Shown: in pieces, positions 1-5,031 of the stretch
Layout of the letters: each line of letters starts with the position of its first letter
Position numbering within the stretch: position 1 is the stretch's first letter
Assembly: GCA_003447595.1 (NCBI GenBank)
Contig: DLYT01000172.1
Location: forward strand, 54,912-63,494
DNA length: 8,583 bases
Reading direction: 5' to 3'
Source of the DNA: Porphyromonadaceae bacterium
Lineage (GTDB): Bacteria > Bacteroidota > Bacteroidia > Bacteroidales > CAMTPD01
The notes under the pieces: model-generated
The model's database searches: none
Told to the model about the DNA's origin: nothing
The model's input: the letters and a program-made list of their open reading frames with translations, nothing else
Translations under genes and position numbers: made by a program

Positions 1-2037
1 TAACGTTTTTACAATATCTGCATGGTCGAAATTATCGGGTAGTAAGTTTGCCAAATAATTATCGAGCGCCTCCGAATTTGTTGCTACTTGATAATATTTA
101 TATGCTTTAGTTGTCGCGTTATCCCGATAGGCAGCATCTGTTGCATTTGCAGCTTGAATATAATCGATAAATGTATTTGGCTTGACTGTTTTTGCTTCAA
201 TCAATGACGTAAAATCGCACGCCAACTTATTTTGCGCAATAAACCTGTCTATTGCATCTAACGTTTTGAAATAGTCGCCGCCATTGAAGTCATTGAACCG
301 AACTATCTTCTTATATAATTGAGCAATCACATGGTTTTGGCTTTCCGTGTCTAAATGCAACAGCAGTTCTTGGTATTCGACAGGGAACACCTGCTTCTCT
401 ATGGATTCTTTTAATTTCAATTGTGCTATTCTTTGCCATACACGCAGAATAACATCGCTCTTTCGAGTTAATTTATGCAAACAATGTATAATCTTATCGA
501 TAAGCGCATTGTCCATACATTGTATAACTTCTTCTAATACAGTGTCAAATTGTTTATTAGTCTCTGCATATTGATTTATGTCGTGGTCTTCTTCTCCGTT
601 GATGCAGCCTTCAATATATTTTTTCAATGGAATTTGTCGAGCATCTTCAACATCGACACCATATACCAAAGCTGCAATTTCGCGTTGTGTTTGCAGATCA
701 TTGTTAATTATTGTTTGAATGCCATTCAGATAGTCGCCGGACAATATTTGTTCTACTGGATTTGCCAGAATATCCGTCTTCTTCAAACAGAACAATGCTA
801 TGTTTATCATCAAAATTTCGTTACACCACTCTTGTTTAAGAGCGACCATCTCATTGATATATGATATAATTTCCCTAACATTGGCATTAGGATTTACCAA
901 TCTGAATATCCGATTTATAGTTTCTTTCGCTTCATTTTCTGTTTCTCCAAATGCTTCAACAAACAGTTTGTTGAATATACTTCGATAGTCGGTAATAACA
1001 GGAGGAGCAACACGATAAACAATAGGGAAAGTTTTATTGATAAAATACTTGGTCAGTTGTTTCGTTTGTTCGTCGGTCTCATCTCCGAATGCACAAGCTA
1101 AATGTGTTTCATCGAAAGGAATAACAGCCCAAACATTTTCAAAACCGCTATCGGCGAAGAACGTATGGATAGAAGACCATAATTCTTTTACTTTTTCAGC
1201 GGGGAGACGATCCATGTTGTCAAAAACAAGGACTAATTTACGTTGTCCTTTTTCCTTGATAAAATCAGAAATGTCTTGCATCCATGTTTTGAACTCGTAA
1301 ACCGTTGGTTCGTCTTCGCTCAAAGTCTCATAGCAAACGTCCTTTTCGACTTTATCTTGATAAATAGCTAACATATAACTCCATCCATATTTATGATCTT
1401 TGCTATATGCCCATTTCCAAACGCACAATGCAATAAGAACTGGCAGTGCAGCTATGATAATAGACAATAAAGAAAACCACCATGTTGTGGGTGTAGGTTT
1501 TACTGCATACGCAATAAATGTAAATATCGGAGTTAAAACTGCAACCAAAAATGCCGCAACCATACCATTACTGATAAGGGGATATTTTTCGGTTACGGTC
1601 TCCGTTTTACGGGCTAATAAATATTTCAGCTTTTCAGACCATGATACGGTTTTCGTACCTCCACCTTTGACTTTTATTGTTGCATTTCCAGATAGGATAC
1701 CATCATCAATAAGTTTGCTTGTAAGCAATTCCAATATAGAGCGGCGTTGCAAGTCCTCTTGATGTCCCCATGCGTCATACTCAAAAAAGTAATAGTCGTC
1801 TGATAATTCACGTTCCAACATTTTAACCACGTTGGATTTTCCAGATCCCCAAATACCTTCGATGCCGATAATTCGAGGTAAAGTACATTCCTCATCCAAT
1901 GAATCATTCTGACAAAAATGGCGAGCAATAGTTTTTGCCAACCTTTCTTGCGAACCTCCATCGAATTTGTCAATACCACACGGTTTATTTTGGATAAACC
2001 GCGGATATTGCTGTTTGGATTGTAGTTTTGTTTCCAT
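1..2037 (-). CDS. KAP-family P-loop NTPase, membrane-associated (3' end beyond window)
   Basis: Translating the minus strand from the ATG at 2037 gives 679 codons with no stop up to base 1, so the C-terminus is missing. A Walker A motif, GIWGSGKSN, lies at residues 61-69. It is followed by the aromatic/Trp segment typical of KAP proteins (FEYDAWGHQ, about 85-93). Two hydrophobic segments at about 157-179 and 186-208 sit between Walker A and Walker B. Walker B is LVLVFDNMDRL (268-278), followed by a sensor-like strand VWAVIPFDET (302-311). Paired membrane segments inserted into the P-loop domain are the hallmark of KAP NTPases, so the protein is probably anchored on the cytoplasmic face of the inner membrane. 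The rest, about 350-679, looks mainly helical and I do not recognise it. The gene starts 16 nt after the stop of the DUF4143 ATPase, so co-transcription is likely. It is visibly AT-richer than rteA/rteB, which suggests a separate origin. The family includes the phage-exclusion protein PifA; a defence role here is inference only. Confidence 0.88.
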   Translation of the reverse strand, partial: METKLQSKQQYPRFIQNKPCGIDKFDGGSQERLAKTIARHFCQNDSLDEECTLPRIIGIEGIWGSGKSNVVKMLERELSDDYYFFEYDAWGHQEDLQRRSILELLTSKLIDDGILSGNATIKVKGGGTKTVSWSEKLKYLLARKTETVTEKYPLISNGMVAAFLVAVLTPIFTFIAYAVKPTPTTWWFSLLSIIIAALPVLIALCVWKWAYSKDHKYGWSYMLAIYQDKVEKDVCYETLSEDEPTVYEFKTWMQDISDFIKEKGQRKLVLVFDNMDRLPAEKVKELWSSIHTFFADSGFENVWAVIPFDETHLACAFGDETDEQTKQLTKYFINKTFPIVYRVAPPVITDYRSIFNKLFVEAFGETENEAKETINRIFRLVNPNANVREIISYINEMVALKQEWCNEILMINIALFCLKKTDILANPVEQILSGDYLNGIQTIINNDLQTQREIAALVYGVDVEDARQIPLKKYIEGCINGEEDHDINQYAETNKQFDTVLEEVIQCMDNALIDKIIHCLHKLTRKSDVILRVWQRIAQLKLKESIEKQVFPVEYQELLLHLDTESQNHVIAQLYKKIVRFNDFNGGDYFKTLDAIDRFIAQNKLACDFTSLIEAKTVKPNTFIDYIQAANATDAAYRDNATTKAYKYYQVATNSEALDNYLANLLPDNFDHADIVKTL

Positions 2038-2053
2038 ATACGTAATTTATTGA

Positions 2054-3184
2054 TTATACGAACTCCAAATAATTCTCCCGATTTACCACATGAAACTCGG
2101 CATAGGGATAGGCTTCTTGGAAGGCTTTCGGTGCGGCCGGCATTTTATTTCCCCACTTGAACTCCAAGGCGGTAAGACTGTCGGCACTCTCCTCAATCAG
2201 GTCGATTTCCTGTTTGTCGTAGGTGCGCCAGAAATAGAACTCCCTGTGCAGTCCCTCATTGAAGTTCGCTTTGCGCCGCTCTCCGATGATGTAGTTCTCC
2301 CACAGCGCACCGACATCCTGCCGAATGGCCAGCGGTGAGAAAGCCCCGATAATGGCATTGCGAATGCCGTTGTCGTAGAAGTACCACTTGCCAGCTTTTG
2401 TAACCTCCTTGCGTAGGTTACGCGAATAAGCCCCCAGACGATAGATAACGAAGACCTTTTCCAATAGGTCGAGGTATTTTTCAACGGTCGTCTTGCTCAT
2501 GCCGAGTTGTTTACCTAACTCTTCGTAAGAAACTTCGCTGCCCAACTGAAAAGCTATCAATCGCAGTAGATCGCGCATCTTGCTCGAATTTTTTAAGCCG
2601 TCAATTGCTAAGATATCTTTAAGCAGGTATGCACCGACAATATCACGTAGGTAGTCTGTTTTACGTTCATAGTTCTCCATCATTACTACTTCGGGATAGG
2701 AACCGTAAATCAAGCGCGCTTCGAGGTTCTGGCGGGTTTCAAGTGCCGTTTCCGTCTGTGCGATTTCCCGTTGCGAGAATGGTGTAAGGAGAAATTGCGT
2801 ACTGCGGCCGACCAACGGTTCACCAGTCTTATTCAGCAAATCGAATGACGAAGAACCACTTGCCAAGACACTTATTCCCGGTATTTCATCAACTATCAAC
2901 TTCAGAATACTACCGATTTGTGGTATGTTCTGTGCCTCATCAATAGCCAGCAAATCAATACCATCCAATAAATGCCGATAATTGGCTATTGAGCGATTCT
3001 CCAATAGTGCTAATGTGTCGTAGTCTTCGCCGTTGAGCATCATCGTCCTACCTGAATAGTTGTCCACAATTTTACGCATCATTACCGTTTTACCAACACG
3101 GCGAGCACCAAAAATCAGTACTGCTTTATTGGGCGCGATTCGTGCTGTAATCTTCTCTTGAAGTATTCTATTTACTGTTTCCAT
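2054..3184 (-). CDS. ATP-binding protein, AAA_14/DUF4143 type
   Basis: This is a complete 376-residue protein, the usual size for the family. Walker A is GARRVGKT (26-33) and Walker B is LLAIDEAQ (78-85). A sensor-like ASGSSSFDL segment begins at 108. A helix-turn-helix-like stretch (SYEELGKQLGMSKTTVEKYL, 219-238) follows. The C-terminal domain (about 250-376) contains D328, E341 and K343 in an ExD…ExK arrangement resembling a PD-(D/E)XK nuclease core, as is usual for DUF4143 proteins. Such proteins are widespread in Bacteroidales and mostly uncharacterised. Nuclease activity is not demonstrated by the motif alone. The ATG at 3184 lies about 18 nt downstream of a -7 promoter box, and two direct repeats lie further upstream. 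The KAP NTPase gene follows after 16 nt, suggesting a two-gene operon of P-loop NTPases. Family assignment is firm; the cellular role is unknown. Confidence 0.9.
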   Translation of the reverse strand: METVNRILQEKITARIAPNKAVLIFGARRVGKTVMMRKIVDNYSGRTMMLNGEDYDTLALLENRSIANYRHLLDGIDLLAIDEAQNIPQIGSILKLIVDEIPGISVLASGSSSFDLLNKTGEPLVGRSTQFLLTPFSQREIAQTETALETRQNLEARLIYGSYPEVVMMENYERKTDYLRDIVGAYLLKDILAIDGLKNSSKMRDLLRLIAFQLGSEVSYEELGKQLGMSKTTVEKYLDLLEKVFVIYRLGAYSRNLRKEVTKAGKWYFYDNGIRNAIIGAFSPLAIRQDVGALWENYIIGERRKANFNEGLHREFYFWRTYDKQEIDLIEESADSLTALEFKWGNKMPAAPKAFQEAYPYAEFHVVNRENYLEFV

Positions 3185-3201
3185 ACCTTATAAAATATAA
3201 T

Positions 3202-3210
3202 GCAAAGATA
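3202..3210 (-). promoter_or_regulatory. Bacteroides -7 promoter box for the ATPase/KAP operon
   Basis: The minus strand reads TATCTTTGC, a full match to the Bacteroides -7 consensus TAnnTTTG, ending 17 nt before the ATPase start codon. I see no TTTG at the expected -33 distance, so the promoter may need an activator or be weak. The predicted transcription start is close to 3195-3200, leaving a very short 5' leader. Confidence 0.6.
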
Positions 3211-3226
3211 ATCATATTTTTTTAAT

Positions 3227-3274
3227 TGGCGAATTTTACAAAAAAAACGGGCTATTAAATGGCGATTTTTACAA
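3227..3274. repeat. Two 15-nt direct repeats upstream of the ATPase promoter
   Basis: On the plus strand the copies are TGGCGAATTTTACAA (3227-3241) and TGGCGATTTTTACAA (3260-3274). They are identical at 14 of 15 positions and exactly 33 bp apart, about three helical turns. The nearer copy begins 17 bp upstream of the -7 box and covers the -33 region. This geometry fits a pair of operator sites for a regulator of the ATPase/KAP operon. The binding protein is unknown; the ATPase itself has a helix-turn-helix-like segment, but autoregulation is only a guess. Confidence 0.6.
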
Positions 3275-3425
3275 CCACAATCTTATGGAAGTTGTTTCAT
3301 TGTTTTTAGTAATGATATATGTTCATACTATGATGACTCAATAATTTACCAGACATACGTTTCTGAAATTTGTCCTTATAGGAATGAAAAACTCACATAT
3401 ATTGTGCTAATTAATATATAATTAA
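3275..3425. other. AT-rich intergenic stretch with no recognised feature
   Basis: This is the centre of the 301-bp gap between the ATPase start and the rteC stop. I see no credible open reading frame, RNA gene or repeat here beyond simple AT-richness. The flanks of the gap hold the ATPase promoter region and the rteC terminator. Confidence 0.5.
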
Positions 3426-3463
3426 ATGAAAATAAAAAGACAGGATACGAGTATTCCTGTCTT
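3426..3463 (-). terminator. Rho-independent terminator after rteC
   Basis: On the minus strand the arms AAGACAGG and CCTGTCTT (plus-strand 3437-3444 and 3456-3463) pair perfectly. The stem extends by three more pairs across a single-base bulge and closes on a 4-nt loop. The stem is followed directly by TTTATTTTC (3436-3428). It begins 22 nt past the rteC stop, so it should end the rteC transcript and insulate the ATPase promoter. Confidence 0.8.
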
Positions 3464-3485
3464 CTCATATGTAATGGATATTTTT

Positions 3486-4091
3486 TTATTTTCTCATCCG
3501 CTCCAACTCCTCATCACGCAACATTCTCTCGTTCAGTTTTTCCTGCATCCTGTCAATGAAATAGGTGCGGCTTTCGTTCTTCCGGCGTTTGATATCAGTG
3601 TAGAAGCGGTAGCAGTCTTTAGAATCAACCCCGAATATCTTATAGAGAAGTGGGGCGAGCTGTTTGAGCGGCATATTGCCGTTGTTGATGCAGCCCATCA
3701 CGTCTATGCCGTAGATAAGTTCCACGAGGTCGATGGCATTGCCCGTCCATTGAAGAAGGCTGGCGGTGGTTTCTGTTGCGTTGTTGGCGGATATTAGTGG
3801 TGGCACTTGGGGCGTGGCAAGGAATTTCTGCATCTTTCTTACGAAAGACAGAGCCTTGCTGACGTAGGCGGCAATCTCTCTTTTTTCTTCTGACAGATTA
3901 CGTACGGGATGGTGCTGCAACTCGATTTCGATGTAGGCAAGCGCGATGACGGTAAGGTTCATGTCCATGCCGCCGTTGCACAGTTCGATCACTTGGGTGG
4001 CGAAAGCCGTGTATGCCGTTTCCATATTGCAGTCGCCGGCTTCGTTTATCAGGCGGAAAAAGTCGGTTTCCGCCAGCAAGAAATAATTCAT
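3486..4091 (-). CDS. rteC: RteC, tetracycline-responsive regulator of CTnDOT-type excision
   Basis: The 201-residue product starting MNYFLLAETDFF is recognisable as RteC of CTnDOT/ERL elements (RteC family). In CTnDOT, RteC is a DNA-binding protein made when RteB is active. It activates the promoter of the excision operon (xis2c-xis2d-orf3-exc), which is not in this window. The sequence is mostly helical, with a charged C-terminus rich in Arg, Glu and Met (about 170-201). I see no classical helix-turn-helix by eye; published work models a winged-helix fold. The start is uncertain: an in-frame ATG at 4139 would add 16 residues (MCARRKQS…), giving 217. I prefer 4091 because the upstream 48 nt contain a palindrome and look like promoter DNA. 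The gene is flanked by terminators on both sides, implying its own promoter in the 84 bp between the upstream terminator and the start codon. Confidence 0.9.
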   Translation of the reverse strand: MNYFLLAETDFFRLINEAGDCNMETAYTAFATQVIELCNGGMDMNLTVIALAYIEIELQHHPVRNLSEEKREIAAYVSKALSFVRKMQKFLATPQVPPLISANNATETTASLLQWTGNAIDLVELIYGIDVMGCINNGNMPLKQLAPLLYKIFGVDSKDCYRFYTDIKRRKNESRTYFIDRMQEKLNERMLRDEELERMRK

Positions 4092-4129
4092 GGTTCTGTC
4101 AATTTTGAAAATTACACTTTGTTTTCTGC

Positions 4130-4137
4130 GTGCGCAC
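4130..4137. promoter_or_regulatory. GTGCGCAC palindrome upstream of rteC
   Basis: A perfect 8-bp palindrome lies 39 bp upstream of the preferred rteC start (4091) and downstream of the preceding terminator, in the only stretch where an independent rteC promoter can lie. On the minus strand TAATTTTC, a one-mismatch -7 box, follows at about 4116-4109. This could be an operator for RteB, which is reported to activate rteC, but the site is short and could occur by chance. It would be coding if rteC starts at 4139. Confidence 0.3.
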
Positions 4138-4166
4138 ATGAATATAATTGGCAAAAAACGCGGCAG

Positions 4167-4209
4167 AAAATAAAAAATCCAACACTCAATTTTACAAAGT
4201 GCTGGATTT
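4167..4209 (-). terminator. Rho-independent terminator after the RibD-like gene
   Basis: The minus-strand RNA pairs AAATCCAGCACT with AGTGTTGGATTT (plus-strand 4209-4198 and 4186-4175). That is 12 bp, perfect if one G:U is counted, with an 11-nt loop, then TTTATTTT. On the plus strand the same pair would be an A·C mismatch and there is no T-run, so the terminator acts on minus-strand transcripts. It separates the RibD-like gene from rteC. Confidence 0.78.
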
Positions 4210-4329
4210 CAGAGGTATAAAATTCAGTATTTTTTCACAAGGACAAATTATCTCCGACTTAAATTGTTTGTAATCGGAACATTTATTCTATTCCTGAAAA
4301 TAGAAATGTATGCTTGCCGCACATTTTGG

Positions 4330-4752
4330 CTATCTTGCTTTTTTATCAAGGATATAGATAATGCGACATACACCGTTGGGATAGCTTTTCAAAGAGGAAA
4401 GCGTCCAGTGTTGCTCTGGCAGAGCCGACTTAAAAAAATGTCGTCCGCTTCCGGATATGAAAGGAACGGTGTATAGTATGATTTCATCCACAGCGTGCAT
4501 CCGCAGCAGTCCGTTTATATAGTCTGCCGTGTCCGGTGTGGCTTCCGCGAGGTAACGGATGTTTGTGCAGTCTTTTCTCCATTCGTGCAGCATTGAAATG
4601 GAATAGTCCGGTGTCACACGGTAAAAGGCTTTCTTCCTGATTTCATCAAGACCGCAACGGTCAAGGCACAAATCCTGATGTGCTTTATCATATAACTCTG
4701 AAGAAAGACATCCGTCCATCGTCAGTACGGCGAGAATCTGAACTTTACCCAT
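4330..4752 (-). CDS. Small RibD C-terminal/dihydrofolate-reductase-like protein
   Basis: The product is 140 residues. Its start, KVQILAVLTMDGCLSS (3-18), resembles the first strand and S/T-x-DG motif of RibD_C/DHFR-fold reductases. DEIILYTVPFISGSGRHFF (about 89-107) matches the family's later strand-loop motif (DEL…P…GSG..LF). The usual family length is about 170-220, so the central cofactor/substrate portion is shortened. It may be a compact enzyme or a degenerate one. The family members are NAD(P)H-dependent reductases of pteridine or pyrimidine substrates, but activity here cannot be asserted. The ATG at 4752 is preceded by an AAAGG-like ribosome site (4765-4761) with 8-nt spacing, unusually strong for Bacteroides. 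It also overlaps the stop of an open leader frame (ATGGGTAA). The gene sits between rteB and rteC behind a structured leader and ends in a terminator. Confidence 0.78.
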   Translation of the reverse strand: MGKVQILAVLTMDGCLSSELYDKAHQDLCLDRCGLDEIRKKAFYRVTPDYSISMLHEWRKDCTNIRYLAEATPDTADYINGLLRMHAVDEIILYTVPFISGSGRHFFKSALPEQHWTLSSLKSYPNGVCRIIYILDKKAR

Positions 4753-4882
4753 AATCGTTTCCTTTCGTTAGGCAAGGGTAAAAAAGTAGCGTGCAATTCA
4801 CACTACCTTCAAGCGATGGCTCTGGTAAAGCCTTTACGGAGAGTACGTGAATGCACGCTATGCGTAAGCATAGCATAAGCAT
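4745..4882 (-). other. Possible leader-peptide frame overlapping the RibD-like start
   Basis: A frame open from a TTG at 4993, with internal ATGs at 4882 and 4876, runs through the structured leader and stops at 4745. It overlaps the next gene's ATG by 8 nt (ATGGGTAA). From 4882 it would encode 45 residues rich in Leu and Cys, with no recognised domain. The sequence is dominated by hairpin arms, so I regard it as a possible translated leader coupling translation to the RibD-like gene rather than a functional protein. Confidence 0.25.
4780..4860 (-). terminator. Intrinsic terminator within the leader of the RibD-like gene
   Basis: On the minus strand TAGCGTGCATTCAC (4860-4847) pairs with GTGAATTGCACGCTA (4801-4787). 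This makes a 14-bp stem with one bulged base, enclosing 45 nt. The stem is followed by C and six T (4785-4780). The position, 28 nt before the RibD-like start codon, means it would stop transcription from both the leader promoter and rteB read-through. Its 5' arm is also needed by the alternative hairpin at 4808-4928, so the two folds exclude each other. Confidence 0.7.
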
Positions 4883-4928
4883 CACGCAATCGTCTCCGTA
4901 GTTCCAATTTACCAGATTTTCGCTTGAA
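4808..4928 (-). ncRNA. Five-stem nested hairpin in leader RNA (candidate antiterminator/riboregulator)
   Basis: Five nested stems lie in register (plus-strand coordinates): 4808-4815 with 4921-4928 (8 bp), 4821-4829 with 4908-4916 (9 bp), 4835-4842 with 4893-4900 (8 bp), 4847-4854 with 4879-4885 (7 bp and a bulge), and 4857-4863 with 4868-4874 (7 bp closing a 4-nt loop). This is about 39 paired positions in 121 nt. A smaller hairpin (4958-4963 with 4978-4983) precedes it in the transcript. The apical stems use the same bases as the terminator's 5' arm. That is the usual layout of a transcription attenuator or riboswitch-like element. I do not recognise a known RNA family; a DNA cruciform role is also possible. 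Confidence 0.65.
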
Positions 4929-5000
4929 ACGCCTTGCGGTCTTATCCTATATGTTGGCGGCGAAAAGCTCCTGCCAATCGCCGTTTTTCTCAAATGTTAT

Positions 5001-5009
5001 GCAAAGATA
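5001..5009 (-). promoter_or_regulatory. Bacteroides -7 promoter box for the RibD-like gene and its leader
   Basis: The minus strand reads TATCTTTGC, matching TAnnTTTG, 22 nt after the rteB stop codon. No TTTG is found at the -33 spacing. The predicted start near 4995-4999 gives an untranslated leader of about 245 nt. The missing -33 element suggests control by an activator. Confidence 0.6.
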
Positions 5010-5013
5010 GCCA

Positions 5014-5026
5014 AATTCAGTGAATT
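5014..5026. promoter_or_regulatory. 13-bp palindrome AATTCA-G-TGAATT, candidate operator
   Basis: A perfect palindrome with one central base starts 5 bp upstream of the -7 box, inside the promoter spacer. A protein bound here would directly touch polymerase. Candidate binders are RteB, RteC or a host regulator, but none can be chosen from sequence. Confidence 0.45.
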
Positions 5027-5031
5027 ACGGG

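Noticed and set aside
3426..3797. Plus-strand 123-residue frame
   Set aside because: It lies antisense to rteC and begins inside the rteC terminator hairpin; no domain or promoter supports it.
4253..4278. Weak inverted repeat TCCGA…TCGGA between the RibD-like gene and its terminator
   Set aside because: The stem is short with a bulge and no T-run on the minus strand; a better terminator lies just downstream at 4167-4209.
4745..4993. An 82-residue open frame starting with TTG as an ordinary protein gene
   Set aside because: It has no ATG near the start, no recognisable domain, and its sequence is explained by nested hairpin arms; kept only as a possible leader frame.
5000..5013. Sigma-54-like TTGGC…TTTGC upstream of the RibD-like gene
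   Set aside because: The GG and GC pairs are separated by 8 bp rather than the required 10, and the same bases make a perfect Bacteroides -7 box.
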